Shown: piece after piece, positions 43,832 through 54,282 of the stretch
How the letters are laid out: each line of letters begins with the position of its first letter
Position numbering within the stretch: the stretch's first letter is position 1
DNA from: Enoplolaimus lenunculus
Taxonomy: Eukaryota; Nematoda; Enoplea; Enoplida; Thoracostomopsidae
Reading direction: 5' to 3'
Assembly: GCA_030248215.1 (NCBI GenBank)
Contig: JASANG010000708.1
Span: 62,001 to 126,000, forward strand
DNA length: 64,000 bases
Notes under the pieces: model-generated
What the model was told of the DNA's origin: nothing
Databases searched by the model: none
Seen by the model: the letters and a program-made list of their open reading frames with translations, nothing else
Translations under genes and position numbers: made by a program

Positions 43832-45522
43832 ATGTCGGATCCGAAACCTACCGGTAAGTACTACAATTATCGAAAAATTATTAGTGTTGCTCAAGCTTGC
43901 AACCTAATTGATCCAAGAGGACACGAGCACCTTTTGAAAATGTATGTCCAACCACTGAAATTGTTTTGGCACCTAAGCAGAAAATCAAAATGCGCTAAAG
44001 TTAACAATCTAAAGCTCCCAAATAGCTGCTTTTTAGGATTAAAATATATAAAAGAACTGTTAATTCAGCGTGAGAATATATGATTTCTAACACAAATATT
44101 TGTTAAATCTGTCGCAAATGCAATGCACATTCAAAGAAGTGTGCACCATCTACATAACTTAGCTTATAATTCTGAAACGTCAAAATCTATACAATTAATG
44201 ATGAATACCTTGCATACGTTTTTAGGAAACTTTTTTGTTTACAATACCTTGTTTCCGACAAAAGGTGATTGTTCTGTGATTAGAAAATTTGCATACAGAT
44301 TTTTTTCGTTTGCAAACGTTTTTGATGTATTGTGTCGAAGTGGGCCGAATAGTATTCACGTTAAATTGTTAATTAGATGGTCCTAAACAAGATGAGTGCA
44401 AAGATGACTGTGGCACTGTCAAACAGCCGCGAGGATCAACATCAAGTTGCGGCAAATGCGACTGCGGAGAGTAAGCTTATATTTTAAATTTGGAACATAA
44501 TATTTAACATTTTATTTATTGCTTCAAAATGCAGGATTTTCTACTGAATTAATGCTATACCTCGCCTCTGTGCCAGCGTCAATACACCCTCAAATAGGTC
44601 GGCGGGTAGCCATGATGTTGGTATATAAATTGCACCCGGTCTTTTTTAAAAGCCTCAACATTAGCTTGCAACATGCTTGTGGTTTATAAAATACTTAGCA
44701 TTCCAGCATCCTTAGTGTACTTCTAAAGTGGTTGCAGTATATAATTTCAAAGTGAACATAAAATAGTGGACCACTCCTCAAATTGCATCTACTTTTCAAA
44801 GACCCGCCTCTTTTTCATATTCACTTTGTTTGCGCAATTTTGGAAATGTCCTCGGATTATGTGAGAACCACGGAGACAAGCAACACTCCCTAAAAAGGCA
44901 TTTTGAAATGTCACAACACTCACTTTAACGCGACGGAATAGCTTGTTTTATCTTTTTTTAAACATTAGAATATTAAATCCACAAAATTCGCTAAATTACA
45001 TTTCATAGGGGTTCTAGCTGCAATAATATAGACAAACGTAAATTGACTTTTTGTATGTTATATGCAGGGTGTAATCGAATTATAAAATACCGAAACCGGA
45101 GCCGGAACCGGGAAATAAAAATACTTGTTACCGAAAAATTCATTTTTAAAGCTATTTTATCGCTTTTAATGCTAGAAACACGCCAGTTACAATGCCAAAA
45201 TCATTAAACGAATGCAGTAGGTGGAAACATATGATAAATTATGTAGTGTGGCACAAATTGAAAATTTTGGCAATATACGCTCAGACAGTTTTCGAAAAAT
45301 AGGCTAGAATATGTCAATTTTTAAAATTTTTCAACGAAAAAATTTTCAATACAGAAAATACCGGAAAATTCCGACGAAAAAATACCGTATTTATTACCGG
45401 AACCGAATAGTGAAAAATACCGGATTTCCCTACTGGAACTGTAATTCCGGTTGCACCCTGGTTATATGTATTTTTTGCATTTTAGCAAATGTACCGGAAA
45501 TTGTGCCGCCTGCAAGAAGTGA
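43832..45522 (+). CDS. Metallothionein-like small Cys-rich protein, three exons
   Basis: Exons: 43832-43853 (ends G|GTAAGT), 44377-44470 (ends A|GTAAGC) and 45486-45522 (stop TGA). The split codons both close as GAT and GAC. The product is 50 residues: it starts MSDPKPTDGPKQDECKDDCG, passes through SSCGKCDCGDKCTGNC and ends AACKK. Eight Cys (C15, C19, C32, C35, C37, C41, C45, C48) in C-x3-C, C-x2-C and C-x-C spacing, eight Lys and no aromatic residue are what metal-thiolate proteins show. Such proteins bind zinc, copper or cadmium in the cytosol. Cysteine content (16%) is below classical metallothioneins, so a distinct Cys-rich peptide is an alternative. The exons are too short to appear as open frames. 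Large frames in intron 1 (43,808-44,386) are shadows. A MITE fills most of the end of intron 2. Confidence 0.55.
45065..45460. mobile_element. hAT-type MITE with perfect target duplication, in metallothionein-like intron 2
   Basis: The left end CAGGGTGTAATCGAATTATA and right end GTAATTCCGGTTGCACCCTG are flanked on both sides by GTTATATG, an exact 8-bp duplication. CCGGAGCCGG and ACCGGAACCG repeats lie inside the ends. The right end is only 25 bp from the exon 3 acceptor boundary, so the second copy of the target duplication forms part of the acceptor region. Confidence 0.9.
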
Positions 45523-45682
45523 AGCGACAAACGCAATCACTTTGCCGAATGTTGTCAGTATCTGAACATTTAAGAAGCTGTTTTGTGTAAAATATGTTTA
45601 ATATATAAGTCATAAGTTAAACTTTTAGCAATTTATTACGCCCTACGCTTTTCCAATGTACTGAATTCATTTAAAGCAGCGG

Positions 45683-45870
45683 CCAATGTGCAGATATTGA
45701 CCGTAACAGTAGATATAAGCAAATTCGTAAACCTAGCCTAAGCCCAAGTCTCAAAGCCTCACAATATGAATACAAATACTGTTAGGCCTAAGGCTAAAGC
45801 CTTAGCCTAAAGCAGGAAAATTAGTCGAAACTTAAGATAAACGTCCGTGAAAAATGGTTCGGCCCTCGTC
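45683..45870. mobile_element. TTAGGC-family MITE, degenerate
   Basis: It carries GGCCAATGTGCAGATATTGA, TAGCCTAAGCCCAAG and AAGGCTAAAGCCTTAGCCTA. A right end like AAATGGTTCGGCCCTCG is faint. It lies just downstream of the metallothionein-like stop codon. Confidence 0.5.
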
Positions 45871-46533
45871 TATACAAAAGCCCAAGCAGGTTTATACTCT
45901 TTTCGAAAAGTTCAGCGTTAAAATTGCCTTTTTCTGCAATTTAATAAACAACAAAAACGAAACAATCCGTTGAAAGGTCACAACATTTAACAAATTGCAG
46001 TTGCGAAACTTGCACTATGAATAGAGTGTTTGAGGTGTAATATTTGATGTTAAAGTATAGTAAAAGCTGCAATGCAAGCAATAGTAAAGTCTTAATCATA
46101 TTGGCCCATGTTATTTTTAGACGCGCTCAGCTTTTTCTAGACATAAATACAGCAGATTCACGCTCTGTTGTAGACGCGTCTTTAGATTTAAACTTAAGTT
46201 TTGGAATAGGCTTATACAAAAAGCAAACAGATAAAAAATGTTAGCCGCTATAAACATGGGTTGAAAGTGTTTGCTATTGAGCACACGAAATAAAATTTTA
46301 CTTGTTCAAATGAGATGAGAAAAGCCATCTTACAGAGTCAAATTTTGTTTTAACAGAGTTATCCTTGGTTACCTTAAGCAAAGTGATGTTTCCGTAAAAC
46401 TTACTGTCTCTCAATACGTGAAGCGGTAGCTTAAGTATATAAAAGCAAAGAATCGTGTCATCAAAAACACCAAATGCTTTTTACGTTTTTATATTGATGT
46501 AAAAGTAGCGTATTTAATATGAACGCTAAAAGG

Positions 46534-46886
46534 CAGGGTGCAAACGGATAGTAAAAATAACGGAAACGGACTCGGAAAACAGATAATGATGTAAAAAATA
46601 TTTTCAAAGATGATTTTTTCTGCCAACGCAATAGAGACGTGCAAATGTTCGCCGAGCTTACTAAAATTTATAAAAAATAGCGGCTGCATCGAAATTTTTT
46701 AAGATTTTGAATGAACTTCGCAATTATATTTCATTTCGAACAATTGCAGCATATCTGTAAGCAAAATTTGCCTGATACAAATGTGTCTAGAACTAATTTT
46801 GGACGGAAAATGATAGAATTTCCATTATTTCTATAACGGAAACGGACATCGATTTTTCCCGGAAACGGATGTCCGATTACACCCTG
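46534..46886. mobile_element. hAT-type MITE, 353 bp
   Basis: The ends are CAGGGTGCAAACGGATAGT and GATGTCCGATTACACCCTG, with AACGGAAACGG-type repeats inside. The flanks CTAAAAGG and CAAAAGGG agree at 6 of 8 bases. The copy at about 59,750-60,110 has similar inner sequence (GGAAACGGAAAACG, AAAACGGACATCGATTTTGC). Confidence 0.65.
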
Positions 46887-48268
46887 CAAAAGGGTTAAGT
46901 GTTTCCGTTTAGACACGCATTCTCCGCATAATCCAAAGCGTTTTGATAGATGCTGTTTGAAATGCAAAAATCATTCAAAATAGAGTTTTATGTTTGATAC
47001 TATTTCAAAATCCTGAAAACATTTATTTTGAACATTGCTTAATAAATAAAAATATTTTAATATTTTATTTGTTAATCATCTCTTATCGATTGGCTTTTGT
47101 TGCTCGAATGTATGGCATTATTTAGCATTCTTTATTCTAATCGTTAAGTTTAATTTAATGACGTTGCTTGAAAAATCACTGCGACTAAATTGAAGCGAGA
47201 ACATAGATACACATGATGTCCAAATTTGCGCTAATAACTTGGATTTGCGGAAAGATTTCATTATATTAAGTTACTGAATGTTTCCATATTAAAATTATAT
47301 TTTCTTAATACTGTTTACTTTGCTGACTTCAAATGGAAAATGCAAGGTTTGTTGTAAAATTGGACAGGCCTGTAGTGTTACGAGCTCAACACATCACTCG
47401 AGAGCTTGGTGGTTGAAATCCTACCCTTAAAATGATATTTGACAAGATATAAAGATATTAATACGGGAATGGTTTAAAGTTATTTTATCTTGGCTGAATC
47501 AATATAGTAACCGAAACATTATTCGAGAAATCAAAGATCAAAACTGCCGCCCGCGCTCGAACAATCAAAATCTGTAAAACTCATTGACCAAAACACTGCA
47601 AAGTCACATGAGGTACTAATGCTGTCGTTCGCATTTCACGTAGAGCAACTGTAGCCACCGCTTTAAACTTTTAACTATTCCAGGAATTGACATTGAATAT
47701 TTTCACCATTGTACACTCGCATTCGAAACTTGTTTTAGTCTATAGTTCCATTGACGACTATTCCACGATTGTTGGATATATATTGTTTTACGCGGAAGAG
47801 GCCCCTGTTGGACACGGCCACGTGAATGGATCTATTAATATATACTTACAGGCATGATGCAACTTTTATTGCACTATAAGCATGTGTAACTGAATATTTC
47901 ATCATATTAAATGCAAAGTAATGTCAGTGTTTGAAATGAATTCTGATTTTAGTCATTGTTTTAAAAAAGCTTTTGAGAATTGAAAATTGTTTACAATTTA
48001 GCCCAATTGAAGTTAAGACAGTTTAATCTGTTTTATAAGGCAAAATCAGACTGGGCTGTGCCATGTTATACTTTGTTTGAAATCAATTGATGATTTCGAA
48101 GATCTAAACTTTTTGCTATATACAAACAGTCGAAATTTTTGCGTAGGACGCCCCTGTTTACAAGTATACAGGGAAACCCAATTCCATAGCAAAAAAATCA
48201 GATTCTGCGTTCACTATTGCCCGCAAAACTAATTACTCCTTTTTGTGGAATAAATTAATTAATTAATA
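46887..48268. other. No gene or element seen
   Basis: AT-rich sequence with no open frame of length and no repeat shared with the rest of the window that I could recognise. Confidence 0.4.
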
Positions 48269-48476
48269 CTATAGTGACCCGAATAAGAGTGGGGTAAAAA
48301 GGGGAGTCCACATTTTGAGTCCCAATCAATAGGAGTCCGTATCCCTAATAAGAGTCCGTACGCGGATAGGCAGAGGGCGGGTTAAAAATAAATAGCAGTC
48401 CATAACCGTATAACAGGGGGCACCCTCTGGAGAGGCCAAATAAATATCAGTCCCCCTGTTATTTGGGTCATTACAG
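48269..48476. mobile_element. TA-flanked MITE, 208 bp
   Basis: It runs from CTATAGTGACCCGAATAAGA to GTTATTTGGGTCATTACAG, with TA outside both ends. It is an internally shortened member of the family, retaining TTTTGAGTCCCAATCAATAG and AGAGGCCAAATAAATATCAG. Confidence 0.75.
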
Positions 48477-50286
48477 TAAATGTATATTCGTTAAATATTC
48501 AAAATTCAGCTATTCCTGTTAGCATGTCTAAAACTCGCTGTAAAATTTTTTGAAAACTACGCAGGTGATGAAAAAATACCAGTCACTGCACATAGACGTA
48601 GCTAATTATTTTGTGTATTCGACTAAAATAGATATTTTCTTTAAAAATGCAAAAACACCAAAATTTCACTCAAAATTTGCTTGAAATTGAAGTGGATGAT
48701 GTGTTATGACGATTTTCTTCAAGGAAATGTACAAGTTTGCGTATATACCAAACTTTTCTCTAGGAGGAGGGATGCAGTCATGCTATTCAGTATACCTTCC
48801 ACTGGTAAATTTTTCTACTTTATTCAAATACGATTTGGCATAGTAATTTGGTAACTTACAAAACCAAAAATTGTACACAAGATAAGACCGTTTTATGCTA
48901 GTACAGCCCAGTTGAAAAACTCGAATAAGGGCGTGTGCACTTCAAGCAATGTAGCGAAATTTGTAGTTAAACAATTCGTTTATATTTCTTTAGTCACAAC
49001 CGTAGGTGTTTTTGAAGATGATGTATTTAAAATGCTAATATTCAAATAGAATTTGGTGCTGTGAGTAATTTTTATATTTCTTCAAATTTACACAATCGTT
49101 GATATGGATTAAGAACTTGTCAGAGTATTTGGTTTTGGTTGCGCAACTTTTGCGAAAACATTGAAAGCGATTTCAAATCTATCGGGCAAGACATTTTTTG
49201 GAAAATTTTAGCTGACATACTTACAATTTTTTAAGTTTATTTCTTAGTATTTTTAAGATGACATTGGTGCACTGAAAATTCTCAAAATATTTTCTTGTAA
49301 GTATTAAAATAATGGCCCATGTTTATTTTTAAGGTCGCCCCGTTTTCCGGCGGGTCTGCAAAATAAATTTATATTTTAGACAGTATTTTGTGTTTAGGCT
49401 TTTAGGTTAATACTATTTTCACCGCTTTAGGCTTAGGAATAGAATAACCCTAATCTACAGATATGGTGTTAAATATTACATTAGCTTGAAATTAACATCG
49501 CTCCTGCATTACCTCCATTGTCGCTGGTCAAAACGCTTTCATTCAGAATGTAATTTCCTAATTTACGGTACCGTTCAGCACCGTATTGTAATTCGCATTT
49601 GATGACGAAACGATGTTGCGTGGCACCGGATAGTGCCAGAAAACATCAAAAGCATACCCTTAATCTTGAGATTGAGCAAAAAACGGGTCTAAAACATTCA
49701 GTTTATGTACTCTATTTCATTCCCGGAGAAAAACGCTCCTGTCTTGATTTTTCCATTGGCCAAAGTTCGATAAAAAATCAGAAACTATTAAAACTTTAAG
49801 AATACAGTGATCACCGGATCTGTAAAGAACAACCAGAGTTTCAACTTATACACTGTAAATAACACAAACTGAGTCAAATTTGATTCTGGCGAAGTCGAAT
49901 TTTGACTCAGTTTCTGTAGTCTGGAAAAGTCTGTTTCGGAGAGAGTCAATTTGATTCACCATTTTTTGCATTAGTCTTTAATTTCGTTTTCGCATTCAAT
50001 TCATTCGCAATATGAACACATTATTTTTATAAGCCATGGATAATACAATAAAAGACGGAATTATCATGTTATAACCATTGGTACCATTCAGATATACGTA
50101 ATGTATAATAATTTTTGATTGTAACTGTCGTTAATAAACATTTCATAATATGGTACTTTTGTGTAAAAATTTATTACAATTTGTCTTAAACTTAATGCCT
50201 TATCAATAGTAAATTTCGTTAAATGATCACAATTTTACAAGCAGAAATATAACGTTCTGTTCATATAGCAAATGTATTTGACGATA
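48477..50286. other. No gene established
   Basis: A TTAGGC-family remnant lies at about 49,314-49,450 (GGCCCATGTTTATTTTTAAG, GTGTTTAGGCTTTTAGG). An open frame at 49,599-49,799 has no splice sites or features that would make it credible. Confidence 0.4.
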
Positions 50287-51947
50287 ATGAGTTTTGGCGT
50301 CATGGCAGATTTAAATTCTAGGTTAGTGCTATCAACATTGGATAATGCATACTTCAACAAGAGTAAGTATACAACTGGGTATATTCTGTGTGCGAAAGAA
50401 TGCATCCAATGCGTGTTGCGTTTTTGGCCTACCACATTTATCTATGGGTTACAACTTATGCGAACCATGGCACTGTATGTATAGTATACGGCATCGAAAA
50501 TCCTCAGCTTATAGTTTAATTTAGAGGTATTGCATATGACAGCGACCACCCTTCCAAAAAATGGTTCAGCGAAAAACGCAACACCAGGTGGTACATATTG
50601 CACCACACAAATTTCAGTAGTTCCGCATTCGCGTTTATAGGAGCGATCATACAGTCTTGGTTATGTAAAGAGTGGATGAAAACTCTATTATAAGATTATG
50701 TAAAACTATGTACGTACCGTATATAAAAAATCCATCCAACGCGCTTTGCATTTCTGAAGCAATTATTTGAATTCGCAATATGCAAAATGCTCCGGCAGTC
50801 GTTCCGCTTTTGCTTTTGTTTGTATTAAGCTAAGTTTTAGTTTGATTTAGATACAAAGGGTGGTGATTTATATGTGTCCTAATGCAATCGCAGCACAAAC
50901 TTAGTAAATTCCGTTAACTTTATCAACTGCTTTGTACATCTGCATTTCGTTGCCGTCAGGATCGTGTTGTATCCGCGAAATATTTTCAAATATGAAGCTA
51001 GTTTAGATTTGTTAGCAGGTGTCGTTTGAATGTTTTAGACATTGGAAATAAAACAAATTCAAGCAGCGCTACTTGCTATCGTCGACAACCCGTGTACTTT
51101 TCTACATTGTGCACACAAGTTAAAGTAAACGATGCATTAACTACTGTATTGACCCGAATAAGAGGGAGGGACTGATATTTATTTGGCCTCTTCAGAGGGT
51201 ACCCCACTTGTTATTCGGTTACGGACTGCTTTTTATTTTTAACCCACGCTCCGCCGCCCTTCGTTACTGATATATATCCGGTACTGCAACTATCCGTTGA
51301 ATTAAACGTATATTTGTCTCGTTTCAATAGTTTGAGCGATAATAAAGGTTATACTTAGGGAATGTACATTCAAAATTTAGTAGGCTTTAAAGTTTCAAAC
51401 TCAAATAATTTGGTCCTGGAGTCATTTGTGTGCTACAATTAGGGTTAATTGACATCTATGGACTCTAATTAGGGTTTAGGGACTCTAGCCGCTTACGGAC
51501 TCTTATGAGAGGGATACGGACTTTTATTGATTCGGACCCAAAATTGGGACCCCCCTCTTATCACCCCCTCTTATTTGGGTCAATATATACAGTATTATAA
51601 CATAAATAATTTGATTCGCAAGGTTCTCAGTACGACAGCTACTAAGTTAACTACTATAGTTAAATAATAATTTGATCTCTTTGTTTGTTTTCATTTTTAG
51701 GAAGAAATATGATAGCAAATCATCACCGTCGTTGTCAAATTGGTTTTCAAAGTCAGAAGACAATAATTCTGCAAAACAAATAGGAGGGATCTTTGGGTCT
51801 TATTTTGGTTCACATTCCACATCACAAACCAGCGGGACATCATTTTCAACTGGGACGGCTTCAAGTAATTCGGGAGGGTTTTGGGGCAAATCCATGGGTC
51901 AATTGTCCAGTCGTGAACGAACCTTGTTTACACCAACAGGATTCTAA
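50287..51947 (+). CDS. Small Ser/Gly-rich protein of unknown function, three exons
   Basis: Exons: 50287-50362 (ends A|GTAAGT), 50527-50587 (AG before it at 50,525-50,526; ends AG|GTGGTA) and 51701-51947 (ends TAA). Split codons close as AGT and AGG, giving 127 residues. The start is MSFGVMADLNSRLVLSTLDN and later IAYDSDHPSKKWFSEKRNT. The third exon is rich in Ser, Gly and Thr (SSPSLSNWFSKSEDNN, GGIFGSYFGSHSTSQTSG) and ends in the conserved-looking SSRERTLFTPTGF. There is no signal peptide or membrane span. An ATG at 50,275 would add four residues. I do not recognise the family; it could be a soluble or adaptor-type protein with a disordered tail. Intron 2 holds a TA-flanked MITE. The closing phases and intact frame argue for a real gene. 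Confidence 0.6.
51144..51592. mobile_element. TA-flanked MITE, 449 bp, in intron 2 of the unknown gene
   Basis: It starts CTGTATTGACCCGAATAAGA and ends near TCTTATTTGGGTCAATATAT before ACAG, with TA on both sides. It is inverted relative to most other copies, with GGCCTCTTCAGAGGGTACCC near the left end and TTATTGATTCGGACCCAAAA near the right. Confidence 0.75.
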
Positions 51948-52057
51948 AGAAAATTTGAAATTGTTAAACCAAAGAAAACCACAGATTTCATGGCTTTATG
52001 TACACTTCCCCCACATTTAAGTTCGAAGCTTTGGGCTTAAGCAATCCTGCCAATGTA

Positions 52058-52405
52058 AAGATCAGGGGCTGAACGCTTCTCTGTGGGACTGCAATAATGT
52101 AAGCTTAGACTATTTCTTGCTTAGGCTTGTACTTAGGCTAAGATATAACCTCATTCTTACGCCTTAGGCTAAGTCATATGAATATACAAATACTACTGTT
52201 ACAGCCCTGTTCTATACATTGGCCGGCCAATGTTACTTTGAGGGGTGCACCAGTAGACTAAGCGTATTCCTAAGCCTACGCCTAAGCCTAAACGTTGCAA
52301 AAATGAGTTCCTAAGCCTAAGCAAAAAATGCAATCCAGAATCTAAACTTACTCTTTTATATATAGACCCAACAGAAACCTGGAAACCCCTTAAAGTAACA
52401 TAGGC
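52058..52405. mobile_element. Two adjacent TTAGGC-family MITEs
   Basis: The first (about 52,058-52,215) starts ATGTAAAGATCAGGGGCTGA and ends ACAGCCCTGTTCTATACATT. The second (about 52,222-52,405) runs from GGCCAATGTTACTTTGAGG to CCCTTAAAGTAACATAGGC. Both contain TTAGGC/GCCTAA hexamer runs. The two belong to the two subtypes seen at 18,005 and 18,338, in the same order. Confidence 0.7.
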
Positions 52406-54282
52406 GTATTGGCCAGTAAACTTATTCCCAAATATAAGGATAATCCTTTGTGGGAAAGGCATAGAAGAACCAAAACTTTTTCTACGTATTATGGCACGCA
52501 AATTTGTTAAAAGCCAAAATTGTTATTTTTTGATGTTTTCGCATTAATCCAGTAACCAATCACGGAGAGTTGTCTGGATGACAGAAAGTGGTGTATTTAT
52601 GACATTCATCGCGCCAACGTTTAAATTCTTTCGTCGAATTAAATTTTAAATCTTTGAAAAAATTAAATTTTGAGTTTTATGCCAATATAACAAGAAATCG
52701 ATCCTTTGCTATAAAAGCAAGAGTGCATGATACGAGAGTGTGTAACGCTTGGGGTTCCGCATGGTACAAAATGTACAACCTGGGGTTGCGTTCTTGGCCG
52801 ACTCTCTTGTTTAGAGGTGGGTCGCTATCTCATGAATACCCCTAAATTAAACTATAAGGGGAGCATGTTTGACGCCGTATACATAAAGTTCCATGGTTCG
52901 CACCAGTTGTGCCCCCTCTAAACAAAGGGGGGTAGGGCAAAAACGCAACGCGTGCCTAGTACATTCAATTCTACACCGAATGTGCCCAATTTCACACTCG
53001 TGTTAAATTGCGATTTTATCCACTCTTGGTTAAATGGAGGGCTATATATTCCTCAAAAAATACGGTTAAGTTTGTATCTGTTGTTATAAAAAGCCATGTA
53101 TGCTATATATTGCCTTCGTGTACATATTTTGTTAATAGCATTAAATTATGCATGCTATGCGTGTGTTGGTTGCAACTAAAACGTATTAACGTTATCGTTG
53201 CTGTTACTGCCATAATGGATGTCCATTTTTGGAAAGACATAGTTTCGGAACTGAGCTTATAACTTTATTTCATGCGTCGCTTATTGGAAAAATATCCCTA
53301 CTTGGAACGGGCAACTTTTCAATTATTCAATATCCATGTAAAGTATAGCCGATGCTTCGATCCCCAGCCCGCTAAAAACACAGTCCTAATGCTATGCTTG
53401 CATAGGGTTATGTCAAAAATAACTTTTAAAAAACGCGCTTAGTCTTATGTGTCGTACGGCGTCGAGGGGCATAGAACGGTGGCGTCTGATAAACCGCCAC
53501 TGGGAATGAGTCCGTACCACGCCGCGCGCAACCCTGAACCTAAACCTAAACTTTAAACGTAAGCCGAAGCCAAAGTTTCTCAGTTTCAAGTACACTGGTT
53601 ACTCCGTCTCTCAATGGACCGACGTTTAAGTGCAGCCCTTGAAATAAATATGGTTAAATTCTAACCTTAAACAGCTTTTCGGATCAATAATTAATAATTG
53701 CGGCTAAAATTACCGAATGACAACGGTAAACGATTAATAGTCACTTAGAAACGCCTGAAATTAAGGCAAAATGTACTTATGCTATGCTCATAAATAGAAA
53801 TAGAGATTATATCGCCGAGAGTTACGTAATGGTGAAAAGTTTAATTGCAAATTCGGGTTAACCATCAAACATTAATCGAATTAATACCTTGGCTTCGGCA
53901 ATGACAAAGCGGCACTTTTTGTTCAAACAATAAATGACACAAATTATGTTGCAATCATAGTCTTCAGCAGATTAGTTCAGTTAAAAAATCAACCAATTGG
54001 TATATTTCGGACAAATAAAAGTTGTCAAATTCTTCGCTTAAATTTTCAAAAACACAACCTCGTGTTAACTTCCGCAAAACGCGTCGGCGTAGGCTTAAGC
54101 TAAGGAAAAAGGCTTGCCTATGTCTAAGCCTTCGTTTTTGTCTAATCTTTAGTCTACACATACTCTAAGCTTAAGTCTTAACCTTTAAATGATTAGGAGA
54201 AAATGTACAAGAGCCAAACAGATGCTAAGAAATATATCTTTCACTTTTTTGTCAAAATACATATTTTTTCTAACCAATCATT
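52406..54282. other. No gene seen downstream of the PiT gene
   Basis: A GC-richer patch at 52,740-52,950 has opposed motifs (TTGTTTAGAGGTGGG and CCCCCTCTAAACAAA) and may be a small inverted-repeat element. Degenerate TTAGGC-family traces lie at about 53,520-53,580 and 54,080-54,180. The 3' untranslated region of the PiT gene should begin at 54,282 and read leftward; I cannot place its end. Confidence 0.4.

Noticed and set aside
43808-44386. Two long open frames on the + strand (91 and 87 codons)
   Set aside because: They lie almost entirely in intron 1 of the metallothionein-like gene, have no family features, and only overlap its first and second exons in the wrong frame or past the donor.
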